This document shows positions 16,793-24,347 of a stretch of DNA of 39,831 nucleotides, one piece after another (within the stretch, counting starts at the first letter, position 1; every line of letters begins with the position of its first letter). The stretch spans positions 1 through 39,831 of the forward strand of contig CAZOJY010000021.1 in the NCBI GenBank assembly GCA_964580235.1, given 5' to 3'. The DNA comes from G020348385 sp964580235. GTDB taxonomy: Bacteria > Acidobacteriota > Aminicenantia > Aminicenantales > Aminicenantaceae. Under the pieces are notes generated by a model. That model was not told the DNA's origin. It was given only the letters and a program-made list of their open reading frames with translations, and did no database searches. A program made the translations under genes and the position numbers.

Positions 16793-18018
16793 ACGCTCTT
16801 GCCAATATCTCTAAGATCTTCGCCTTCCAGGCGGGCGACAATGACAGCCCCACAGCTATCGCTTAGAACATTGACAGTTGTTCGAAACATATCCAGAATC
16901 CGGTCCACAGCCAAAATAATGGCCACGCCCTCCAGCGGAAGTCCGACAGCTTTCAGAATGATAGACATCATGACCATCCCGCTCATGGGCACACTCGCTG
17001 CCCCGATAGAAGCCAGAAGGGCCGTGATGACAATAACGATCTGCGCTCCAAAAGATAGATCGAAACCATAAACCTGGGCAATGAATACGGTTGCGACACA
17101 TTCATACAAAGCCGTTCCGTCCATATTGACTGTGGCCCCGATAGGAAGGACAAAGTTGGACACTTTCTCAGAGACCCTGGAATTTTCTGTAACCGCTTTC
17201 ATCGTAAGTGGGAGGGTCACAATAGTCGAACATGTGGAAAAGGCCATAACAAGAGCCGACGGCATGCCTTTGTAATGTTTGACAGGATTCACACGAGCCG
17301 CCAGAAACAGAAGCAGAGGCAGGTTCACCATAGCATGGAGCGCTAGTCCCATAAGAACAACCAGAAAATAAAAACCGAGGGATCGGAAGGCATCAAATCC
17401 CGTTTGAGAGACAATCCGAGAGATTATTCCAAAAACCCCAAAAGGGGCACTCCAGACAACAAACAGAGTCAGCTTCATCATGGTTTCGAATGCGGCCTGG
17501 AAAAAATCCGTCAGATGGGTTCTTTGTTTTCCGGCAAGTTTGGTGATGAAAAATCCGAAAAGGATGGAAAAAAAAATGATTGGGAGCACCTCCCCTTTGG
17601 CCATCGCCGCAAAAGGATTCTCAGGAATAAGATTCACGAGAATGCTTCCGATCCCCTGCTCTGTCGCGGCGATCTTCTCTGGGTTCATAGCAAGACCGAT
17701 TTCAGCGCCGATCCCTGGTTTAAAAATATTCACCAAAACGAGTCCGGTCAATATGGCCATCAGACTGCTGAGAATGTAGTAAAAAAAAGTTTTAATGCCC
17801 AGTCGACCAAGACCAGTCGCACTTCCCACGCTCACAACCCCGGAAATGATGGAAGTGATGATAAGGGGCATGATGGCCATACGCAGGAGGCGGAGAAAAA
17901 TCTCGGCCAAAGGTTCAGCAATTGGAGCGATGCCCTCACCGAATACCCATCCTGCGATGATTCCCAGGAAAAATCCGATAAAAATGTAATGCGTTAAAGA
18001 AAGCGTTCTGTGCTTCAT
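16786..18018 (-). CDS. Dicarboxylate/amino acid:cation symporter (DAACS family, GltP-like)
   Basis: A 410-residue inner-membrane symporter of the glutamate/aspartate/dicarboxylate family, using Na+ or H+. The diagnostic NMDGTALYECVATVFIAQ segment (transport helix 7) is near residue 305, preceded by the STCSTIVTLPLTM re-entrant hairpin near 265. A second hairpin with SIGAASVPMSGMVMM is near 345. The DRILDMFRTTVNVLSDS segment near 375-390 carries the conserved Asp and Asn of the substrate site. The presence of an Arg (DMFRTTVNV) fits glutamate/aspartate transporters, where Arg in helix 8 binds the side-chain carboxylate. It is tail to tail with the aminomutase gene (7-base overlap). The ribosome binding site is weak. 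Confidence 0.88.
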   Translation of the reverse strand: MKHRTLSLTHYIFIGFFLGIIAGWVFGEGIAPIAEPLAEIFLRLLRMAIMPLIITSIISGVVSVGSATGLGRLGIKTFFYYILSSLMAILTGLVLVNIFKPGIGAEIGLAMNPEKIAATEQGIGSILVNLIPENPFAAMAKGEVLPIIFFSILFGFFITKLAGKQRTHLTDFFQAAFETMMKLTLFVVWSAPFGVFGIISRIVSQTGFDAFRSLGFYFLVVLMGLALHAMVNLPLLLFLAARVNPVKHYKGMPSALVMAFSTCSTIVTLPLTMKAVTENSRVSEKVSNFVLPIGATVNMDGTALYECVATVFIAQVYGFDLSFGAQIVIVITALLASIGAASVPMSGMVMMSIILKAVGLPLEGVAIILAVDRILDMFRTTVNVLSDSCGAVIVARLEGEDLRDIGKSVQ

Positions 18019-18060
18019 CCGTTCACTCTATCCATCAATCGAATGATAACCTGTGCCCTA

Positions 18061-18089
18061 AACATAATATCCCGATAACTGCCTGTCAA
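18061..18089 (-). promoter_or_regulatory. Promoter for the symporter gene
   Basis: On the minus strand a perfect TTGACA (18089-18084) is followed after 17 bases by TATGTT (18066-18061), giving a leader of about 36 bases. TATTAT sits closer, at a spacing that is too short. It lies in the gap between the nitroreductase and the symporter. Confidence 0.5.
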
Positions 18090-18147
18090 TAGGGACAGTG
18101 ACACACAACGCACCGATTGATTTTGATAAAAAAAATCTAGAGGGTCT

Positions 18148-18723
18148 TTAAAATTTGTTAAAATGCATGATGTTTGCAAGTTTCCGCTTTGGCACATGCA
18201 AACAACCCTTTTCATCCTTCCAGTACCTAACCGAATCATCTGTATCTTCAACCACAGGAGTTTCAGCCGGATAACCAAACGCTATCACAGAATCGAGTTT
18301 ATAGGCAGCAGGAATATCAAGCAATGTCTTAACGCGATCTTTGTCCACAGATATGATCCAACAGCTTCCGATACCTTTTCCCCATGCAGCCAAAATCATG
18401 TTTTCGATGGCTGCACCCGCGTCCCGCTCAAATCCTTTTGACCTTATCTCTGTGTTCACAAGAACGATAACATACGCTTGAGGCTCCTGGCAGGGCTTTG
18501 GATCTCCATCAGGTGCTATGTACCCTGCCCATTTCAAACAAGGAAAAATCTGTTTTTTTTTGTTTTCCTCATCCACAACGATAAACTCCAGGGGCTGGCG
18601 GTTAGCGGCAGAAGGAGCCAGGCGACCGGCGTCGACAATATCCACCAGAATATCCTGGGAAATGGATTTTGGCTTGAATTGGCGGACGGATCTTCTCGTT
18701 TGGATCAAATCATACAGACTCAT
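18148..18723 (-). CDS. Nitroreductase family protein
   Basis: A 191-residue FMN-dependent oxidoreductase of the nitroreductase fold. The opening RRSVRQF and the APSAANRQPLEF segment (FMN-contacting loop, residues 36-48) are family signatures. The second half has the GAAIENMILAAWGKGIGSCWI helix that packs at the dimer interface, and a GYPAE turn near residue 155. The physiological substrate is unknown, as for most of the family. A strong ribosome binding site (AAGGAGG, 8 bases before ATG) precedes it. A second, diverged nitroreductase is at 34331-34888. Confidence 0.88.
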   Translation of the reverse strand: MSLYDLIQTRRSVRQFKPKSISQDILVDIVDAGRLAPSAANRQPLEFIVVDEENKKKQIFPCLKWAGYIAPDGDPKPCQEPQAYVIVLVNTEIRSKGFERDAGAAIENMILAAWGKGIGSCWIISVDKDRVKTLLDIPAAYKLDSVIAFGYPAETPVVEDTDDSVRYWKDEKGCLHVPKRKLANIMHFNKF

Positions 18724-18909
18724 TCTCAGACCTCCTTATCTCTAATCTCAAATAGCCTACAAAAAACGGTCTGGATAATTCACAAGTTGAGCCGACCTAA
18801 CCCACCCATACAATATTGTTGGCAGGACAAGGTGCCCAGGGTGCTGTTATGAAATACCTCAAATAGGCCGCAACGAAACCAGTGTGCTGAGATCGATTTG
18901 CCCTGAGGG

Positions 18910-19917
18910 TTAGCTTTTAGCCAGGATGGATTTGAGTTTATCCGCGTATAAACGGCTGGGCCTATCAGAAGTGACAAACTCGATTTGGTCAGGATTTCCC
19001 GCGCCCAAATTCAATTCAACTGCGCGCTTGATCTGTTCTTGCTCCCAAATCTTGGTACCCATGATAGCGTCATTCGATCCCAAATCTTTTAATACCGCAA
19101 TGCCAGCAGCATCCAACGCCACCCGATCAGACCCAGCAATAAAAACATTGGCCTCTTTCCTGGCCCCACTCATCGGTCCTCCATCCACAAACACTTCCAC
19201 GCCATCCATAACAATCAAATCCGGCTTGTAGCCCACATTAATCTCGGCAATCATTTTCCTCATATCCGTTGTTCTTTTCCCATGAAGCTCTCTCATCAGT
19301 TTCTTGGGCGTCAATCCTACAGCCAGTTTTAGGGACATGGTAAAAACCCCTCCATACTGGTGAGTTTTTAAGCAACACGTCGAGATGAAATACTCTGCCT
19401 CGGCTGCAGAACGGGGAATATAAAAACCATTCTCCCAGTGATTTCCTTCGGGATCAAAATGTTTCCAATCTTCCTCCGGAATTTTCTCGAAATTATTGAT
19501 TTTGAAATTCAGATCTCTGGACATTTGGAAAATTCCCTTTTCCCGCATCACTTTTTCCGTTTCCGGAGGACCACTTCTTTCTCCGACAATGATCTCCTTG
19601 GCTCCTCTCTTTTGGATCTCCTTCACCAATTGACTCAGCGTATCGTTGTGCGTGGATCCCGGACAGAAATCGGCCGTATTAAAATTCGGTTTTAGCAGAA
19701 CATTTTTTCCTTTCATCTCAGGAAAATCCAAAAGGTTCATGCTCTCTTGGACACCAATCCTCCTGTCAGTGGTTTTGATGAGCGCAAGCTTTGACATGCC
19801 TTCCTTCTCCTTATTGATAAATGAAGAAAGCCGCAAATTTGGAAGACAGGCGAGTCCTGCCATTGTCCCTTTTAAGAACTCCCGCCTCTTCACAGTCCTG
19901 AGTTTGTTGCCATCCAT
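18910..19917 (-). CDS. Tat-exported DUF362 family protein
   Basis: A 335-residue protein of the DUF362 family, whose biochemical role is not established. It opens with a twin-arginine signal (KRREFLKGTMAGLACLP, Arg at residues 11-12 from the chosen start), implying export of a folded, possibly cofactor-containing protein. The DUF362 features are GKNVLLKPNFNTAD near residue 70, the STCCLKTHQYGGVFTMSLKLAVG segment near 190-210, and the DGVEVFVDGGP segment near 245. No ferredoxin-type cysteine cluster is attached. Two ATGs are adjacent. I take the second (19917) because GGAGGT sits 5 bases from it; the first at 19920 would be too close. It follows the thioredoxin gene by about 15 bases in the same transcript. 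Confidence 0.8.
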   Translation of the reverse strand: MDGNKLRTVKRREFLKGTMAGLACLPNLRLSSFINKEKEGMSKLALIKTTDRRIGVQESMNLLDFPEMKGKNVLLKPNFNTADFCPGSTHNDTLSQLVKEIQKRGAKEIIVGERSGPPETEKVMREKGIFQMSRDLNFKINNFEKIPEEDWKHFDPEGNHWENGFYIPRSAAEAEYFISTCCLKTHQYGGVFTMSLKLAVGLTPKKLMRELHGKRTTDMRKMIAEINVGYKPDLIVMDGVEVFVDGGPMSGARKEANVFIAGSDRVALDAAGIAVLKDLGSNDAIMGTKIWEQEQIKRAVELNLGAGNPDQIEFVTSDRPSRLYADKLKSILAKS

Positions 19918-19932
19918 CATCCACCTCCATTA

Positions 19933-20370
19933 TCAAATTTTGCTGGCTACCCATAACGAAAAATCCGTTTCAGACATTGCCCCAGAAGTCCGGGCTCTTT
20001 CAAACCCTTTGGAAAAAATGATATAGGTGGGGACTCCCTGAATTCCGAATGCAGTCCCAAACTCCCCATGCTTATTCGTATCCATCTGAAGCACCATCAG
20101 TTCCCCGGCTCTTCTCTCGGCCAGATCACGAATTATGGTATGCATCATCTGACAGGGCGCACAGGTGGGAGAAAAAAAATCAACGAGAACTGGCAAAGAA
20201 GACTTTTGTATAAGGGTATATGCCTGCTGTGGAGTGGATTCAATCACAGTGCCGGGCTGGGGAAGAGGCCGTTTACACCGGCCGCAGACGACCTTTTTTC
20301 CTGCAGAATCCATCGGATAATTGTTGGTGCTGCCGCACACAGGGCAGCTCACTTTCACCTTATCTGCCAA
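19933..20370 (-). CDS. Zinc-ribbon thioredoxin-like protein with CAPC active site
   Basis: A 145-residue cytosolic thioredoxin of the Trx2/TrxC layout. An N-terminal zinc ribbon has Cys 9, 12, 29 and 32 (CPVC ... CGRC), followed by a thioredoxin fold with the redox pair C70 and C73 in SPTCAPCQMM. The canonical WCGPC is changed to TCAPC, so the tryptophan and glycine are missing and the redox potential probably differs. The cis-proline turn is present (GVPTYIIF). The start codon is TTG at 20370, well supported by AAGGAG 9 bases upstream and by the first residues of the zinc ribbon. It is the first gene of a two-gene run with the DUF362 protein. Confidence 0.87.
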   Translation of the reverse strand: MADKVKVSCPVCGSTNNYPMDSAGKKVVCGRCKRPLPQPGTVIESTPQQAYTLIQKSSLPVLVDFFSPTCAPCQMMHTIIRDLAERRAGELMVLQMDTNKHGEFGTAFGIQGVPTYIIFSKGFERARTSGAMSETDFSLWVASKI

Positions 20371-20385
20371 CGTATTTTACTCCTT

Positions 20386-20420
20386 GATGTATATGGATCA
20401 TGTTTAAAATTATATACATC
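20386..20420. repeat. Inverted repeat over the thioredoxin promoter and leader
   Basis: GATGTATAT (20386-20394) and ATATACATC (20412-20420) are exact 9-bp reverse complements, 17 bases apart. The right arm covers part of the predicted -10 box, and the left arm abuts the ribosome binding site. It may be an operator or a leader hairpin. Confidence 0.5.
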
Positions 20421-20438
20421 CTGTGTTCAGCTTGTCTA
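20409..20438 (-). promoter_or_regulatory. Promoter for thioredoxin-DUF362 transcript
   Basis: On the minus strand TAGACA (20438-20433) is followed after 18 bases by a perfect TATAAT (20414-20409). The predicted start near 20402 gives a leader of about 32 bases before the TTG start. Confidence 0.55.
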
Positions 20439-20684
20439 CTGTTTGCGCAATTTTTCTGTTTTCGTCATGATTCATCGATTATTCCCTGGAAGCATCTCAA
20501 AAATCATGATACTTGACCGGATGGCTTCCTCTTCAGCTCTACTGACCGCTTTTAGAACTATCACGGAAATTGAGATGCTAACTTATTCTCTTGACTGGAG
20601 GCGTCTAACAAGGTAAAACTTTTATCTGGTATTTTTGTGCCGCCTGTACAACAAATTACGTTGTAGAGAACATTGTCGGAAAAC

Positions 20685-22478
20685 ATGAGCAAACCCGGTG
20701 ACCAAAAAAACGATGACGTTCTGAGCCCATCTCTTGATGTGAATGAAACCACAGAAGTTGGGGAAATTCTCCGGCTGCTCTCTAAAACAATCTCAACGAT
20801 AAAAATATTTCATGCAGACCACACTACCGTAAAAAAACAAATCATTGAACTATGGAGAAGGTTAGATAGCTTTCTCACAAAATACCAGATCTTGGAGATT
20901 GAAATCCAGGAGTTTTCTTTCACATACAAGAATAAGCCTGTCTTTCAGGATAAAAAGACCATCAAAAGCCTTCCCTTCCTTTTCTACAAGGACGGAATGC
21001 AGAAGCTATCATTCATCAAAGGGCTCAAAAAAGAAGAACTTCAAGGATTCATGGAAATAATAAAAAAAGTCTATGAACTGCCGCCGGAAGAAAGCGATCT
21101 TGTCAACTTGTTATGGGAAAAAGATTTTGCAAATATTCGTTATTTTGCTCCAGATGAGTTTCTCGAAACAAAAATTGGCATAGGCAAAAAAGCGTTAGAT
21201 ATTCAAGTCGACAGGGATGTTCTATTCTCAGGTACAATAGAACTCCTTCCAGAAGATAAAGCAGAACTACAGACAGCAAGGGAGAAGCCGGGCATCCTGG
21301 AACATGCTGTTCCTGACGAAGAAGAATTATGGGAGGGGATGGACTTCGTTGATCAAACCCCGACACTGAGTGAACAGGAAAATCGCATTCTGGATGCCAT
21401 GCTCACGGCCAACAGGCAGGTTACACCGGAAGATGAACTCGTTCTCTTGGTTACGGAAATGTTGAATCTGGAAGAAGAATCCGAAAGATTTAAGGGAATT
21501 CTTGATGCCATCACTCATGTACATAACGATCTCGTGCAAAAAGGAGATTTTACCCGAGCTTATCAGCTTCTAAGCAATACCCTTGAGATAAAAATAATCG
21601 CATCCTATGAATCCGACTATAAAGAATCTCTTGTCAAGGTTTTTCTCCAAAAACTTAAAGCCAAAGATAATGAAGAACTTGTGAAAAAGTCACTGCTGGA
21701 AAATAAAGTGACGGATTTTCGTCTTCTGTTTGTATACCTAGATCTTTTGTTCGAAACCGATGCATTATCCCTGCTTGCCGAACTGTATGAAAAGATCAAT
21801 AACACAGATTTTAGGAAAGGGACTCTGAATTATTTCAAGGAAAAGGCCCAAAAAAATCCGGAGATATTGACAAGAATCGTCGATGACACCAGAACAGCAC
21901 TGACCAGCGAGGTGATAGCCATCCTTAGCTCAATCCCTGAAAAAAGAGCCATCCAAGGATTTGCTGTTTTTACCCAATCCAAAAACAGGGCCATAAAATC
22001 CGAGGCCATAAAAAGTCTCGGAAAATTCAATGATTTAACCTCAAGTAAAATCCTCCTTGGATTTTTGAATGACCCTGATGAAAACATAAGGATTTTGGCT
22101 GCCCGCCACATTCCCGGCACAAAAGACGATTTCATCAATGAGCAGGTCATTTTTATCACAAAAAACAGAAATTTCAAGAATAAAGATAAACAAGAAAAAC
22201 AAGCTATCCTCGATGTTCTTGGCAGGAATAAAACAAAAAAAGCCTATGAGCGTCTTGAAAATATCCTTTCTAAACTTACTTTTTTTAACAGAGCAAAAAT
22301 TTGTGAAACAGGTCAATGCGCCATTCGGACTCTCGAGGCAATGGCCAGCCCGGAGTCCAGAAAAATCCTGAAGAAAGGTATGCAGTCGAGAAACAGGAAA
22401 ATAAAAGAAGCATGCGGATCGGCTCTCCGGAAACTTTCCCAGCAGCGAGAGCTAAAGGGACAGGATTATGACGGATAA
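20685..22478 (+). CDS. HEAT-repeat-like protein with domain shared with the downstream HD-GYP protein
   Basis: A 597-residue, charged, mostly helical soluble protein that I do not recognise as a named family. Residues about 25-170 form a domain clearly related to the N-terminus of the next gene product, with matching IKIFHAD...H..VKKQI, a LSFIKGLKKEELQGF stretch and a FANIRYF end. The C-terminal third (about residues 395-590) has HEAT-like helical pairs (KSEAIKSLGKFND, NIRILAARHIPG, KIKEACGSALRKL). The middle is acidic and helical. The frame is open to a TTG at 20673, but the ATG at 20685 is taken; neither has a strong ribosome binding site. It overlaps the HD-GYP gene by 11 bases, so the two are probably coexpressed and may work together. 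Confidence 0.7.
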   Translation: MSKPGDQKNDDVLSPSLDVNETTEVGEILRLLSKTISTIKIFHADHTTVKKQIIELWRRLDSFLTKYQILEIEIQEFSFTYKNKPVFQDKKTIKSLPFLFYKDGMQKLSFIKGLKKEELQGFMEIIKKVYELPPEESDLVNLLWEKDFANIRYFAPDEFLETKIGIGKKALDIQVDRDVLFSGTIELLPEDKAELQTAREKPGILEHAVPDEEELWEGMDFVDQTPTLSEQENRILDAMLTANRQVTPEDELVLLVTEMLNLEEESERFKGILDAITHVHNDLVQKGDFTRAYQLLSNTLEIKIIASYESDYKESLVKVFLQKLKAKDNEELVKKSLLENKVTDFRLLFVYLDLLFETDALSLLAELYEKINNTDFRKGTLNYFKEKAQKNPEILTRIVDDTRTALTSEVIAILSSIPEKRAIQGFAVFTQSKNRAIKSEAIKSLGKFNDLTSSKILLGFLNDPDENIRILAARHIPGTKDDFINEQVIFITKNRNFKNKDKQEKQAILDVLGRNKTKKAYERLENILSKLTFFNRAKICETGQCAIRTLEAMASPESRKILKKGMQSRNRKIKEACGSALRKLSQQRELKGQDYDG

Positions 22479-23901
22479 AAAAGAGAGAGAAAAAAAGATT
22501 GCCAAAAAAGCCATAGATATCCTCCAGGGGATGTATATGGCCCACAAAAACATAAAGATCTATGATCTGAATAATCATCTCGTTATTAAGCAAATTGGAT
22601 CCGTGTGCAAACACATCCAGGAATTGCTGCAGGCAGAGGAAGAAGTGATTTTTACGCTCCGGCTGAGCACACTATACTTAAATGGAATCAAGGTCCTTTT
22701 CAGCTTTTCCAACTACTTTCTTTTTAAATATCTGAACGTTCAACTCTCAAAAAAAGAAATAGGTCTCCTCAAATTCCAAAAGAATCTGACTAGAGACGAA
22801 CTGAAGCAATTCTTGTTTTTATTGGGTAAAAAGGAAAAAAAATTAAAAAAGCCGTTCGAGACTTTTTTGAACACTCTGCAAGAAAATAAGATAAAACATA
22901 TATTTATTGAAAAAGCTCAGGCCATTGAAGAATCCAAAGCAAACGAAAAAAACACGAAAAAACTATTCTTCCTCGGAATCACTCACTTGAAGGAGATGTT
23001 TGATTCCTTTAAAAAGAAAGAAAAAATACCAATCACAACAACCCGCCGTTTGGTGCAATCTCTTTTCAACAACATTGTCCAAAACGAATCATTTGCTCAT
23101 GGTTTGACAACCATTAAAAATTTCGATGAATATACCTTGAATCATTCGATAAATGTTTGTATATTGTCCCTTTCCCTTGGAAGAAAATTAGGGCTGGACA
23201 GAAACGAGCTTGCTGAGCTGGGAATCAGTGCTTTTTTCCATGACTTTGGGAAAACGGATATCCCCAGAGAAATTCTGGTAAAACCAGGAAAACTGGACAA
23301 GCAGGAACGGGAAATCATCGAAAAACACCCGCATTTGGGGGCCGAGAAACTCATCCAACTCAAAGAGACCAGCCGTTTACCGATTAGAGCCATAAATGTG
23401 GCCATGGAGCATCATGTGAAGGCTGATCTCAGCGGTTATCCCAGATACAAAAAAAAGAGACACATTAACCTTTACAGCAAAATAGCCAAAATTTGTGATG
23501 TCTATGATGCTTTGACCACAAAAAGGCCATACAGAGATAAGGTATTCACGCGGGATAAAACTCTGAATATGATGATGGAGAATAGCGGCTCAGAATTCGA
23601 CCCGATCATTCTGAAAGTTTTTTCTAACATGATGGGACTCTATCCAGTTGGAACCCTTGTTTTGATAAATACAGGTGAGATCGGCATTGTGTATGAGACA
23701 AATCCAGACCTTTCTGCAATATTGCGGCCAAAAATCAAAATTATTGCAGATAAAAACGGGAACAAAATAGATGGAGACATCCTCGATCTAACAGAACAGG
23801 ATCAGCATACGGGCCAACACAGGAGGACGATCGTTAAGTCTCTGGATCCGGAAAAATACAATATTCGGATTTCTGACTATTTTTTGGCCATGGCACAATA
23901 A
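22468..23901 (+). CDS. HD-GYP domain protein (candidate cyclic-di-GMP phosphodiesterase)
   Basis: A 477-residue protein with an HD-GYP domain in its second half; the family usually hydrolyses cyclic di-GMP or related dinucleotides. Metal and active-site residues are visible: H226 in NHSIN, H258-D259 in HDFGK, the HPHLGAEK motif, H315-H316 in EHH, and G323-Y324-P325 for GYP. SKIAKICDVYDALTTKRPYR, the usual end of the catalytic core, follows. There is no receiver or membrane domain. Instead, residues 10-150 form the same domain found at the N-terminus of the preceding HEAT-like protein. The ATG lies within the preceding gene (11-base overlap), pointing to coupled translation. Confidence 0.9.
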   Translation: MTDKKEREKKIAKKAIDILQGMYMAHKNIKIYDLNNHLVIKQIGSVCKHIQELLQAEEEVIFTLRLSTLYLNGIKVLFSFSNYFLFKYLNVQLSKKEIGLLKFQKNLTRDELKQFLFLLGKKEKKLKKPFETFLNTLQENKIKHIFIEKAQAIEESKANEKNTKKLFFLGITHLKEMFDSFKKKEKIPITTTRRLVQSLFNNIVQNESFAHGLTTIKNFDEYTLNHSINVCILSLSLGRKLGLDRNELAELGISAFFHDFGKTDIPREILVKPGKLDKQEREIIEKHPHLGAEKLIQLKETSRLPIRAINVAMEHHVKADLSGYPRYKKKRHINLYSKIAKICDVYDALTTKRPYRDKVFTRDKTLNMMMENSGSEFDPIILKVFSNMMGLYPVGTLVLINTGEIGIVYETNPDLSAILRPKIKIIADKNGNKIDGDILDLTEQDQHTGQHRRTIVKSLDPEKYNIRISDYFLAMAQ

Positions 23902-23990
23902 TACTCCTCGATCTTGTTTTAAAAAAGCCTTCGGGCCAACCCACCCCGTCCTAACCCATAAGGAGTGGCAAGGATAAACGATACAGGGAA

Positions 23991-24019
23991 TTGCATTTTG
24001 GGTTGTATGAAACTACAAT
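23991..24019 (+). promoter_or_regulatory. Sigma-70-type promoter before the small thioredoxin-fold gene
   Basis: TTGCAT (23991-23996), a 17-base spacer, then TACAAT (24014-24019). The predicted start near 24026 leaves a 22-base leader with GGAG before the ATG at 24048. This argues against any longer start of that gene. Confidence 0.65.
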
Positions 24020-24047
24020 AGCTAAGAATAGCATTGGAGATAAGCCC

Positions 24048-24284
24048 ATGGATATCCTCACAAAAGAAGTTAGGGATGCAACAGAACAAAGATTTGCGGA
24101 AGCTCTGGTAGATGAGGTCGAAATTATCCATTTTCACCCAAGAACCCAGGCTGTTTGTTCTTCAAATGTCATTGGAGTTCCACGGACCATAATAAACGAA
24201 TCCACCATTGTAGAAAGAGCGGTTCAAGAGGAAACTTTTCTGGAGCATGTTCTCAAAGCGGCAAAGTCCGAAGATACAGAATAA
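24048..24284 (+). CDS. Small thioredoxin-fold remnant (internally deleted protein disulfide oxidoreductase)
   Basis: A 78-residue protein. The first ~25 residues (ILTKEVRDATEQRFAEALVD, then EVEIIHF) resemble the N-terminal helix and first strand of a two-domain protein disulfide oxidoreductase. The last ~40 (NVIGVPRTIINES ... EETFLEHVLKA) resemble the C-terminal end of the second thioredoxin domain, including the cis-proline GVP turn. The middle, including both CxxC active sites, is absent, so it should not be redox-active; the single Cys is not in a CxxC. The reading frame is intact, with GGAG 8 bases before ATG and a good promoter, so it may still be expressed. The usual GA in the tail is RA here. 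It is 63 bases upstream of the acyl-CoA synthetase. The full-length family is over 200 residues. Confidence 0.6.
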   Translation: MDILTKEVRDATEQRFAEALVDEVEIIHFHPRTQAVCSSNVIGVPRTIINESTIVERAVQEETFLEHVLKAAKSEDTE

Positions 24285-24347
24285 TGAATATTTCCCTTTC
24301 ATAAAGTGATAAATTTGTCCGAATCCAATCAAATCAAAAGGAATGTC

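Larger units (their letters stand above)
20371..20684. other. Intergenic region between divergent thioredoxin and HEAT-like genes
   Basis: This 314-base stretch holds the thioredoxin ribosome binding site, its candidate promoter and an inverted repeat at the left end. At the right end is a weak plus-strand promoter (TTGACT 20591-20596, 17 bases, TAAAAC 20614-20619). I see no convincing gene in the middle. Confidence 0.5.

Noticed and set aside
17404..17997. Open frame of 197 codons on the plus strand
   Set aside because: It is antisense to the symporter; its sequence is low in hydrophobic order and rich in D, H and S, typical of a shadow frame.
18724..18909. 186-base gap between the nitroreductase and DUF362 genes
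   Set aside because: I looked for terminators, small genes and repeats and found only a non-pairing GTGCCCAGGGTGC stretch; nothing supportable.
23920..23950. GCCTTCGGGC mini-hairpin next to an A/T tract after the HD-GYP gene
   Set aside because: The stem is only three pairs, and the T-run would serve the minus strand, where no gene ends.
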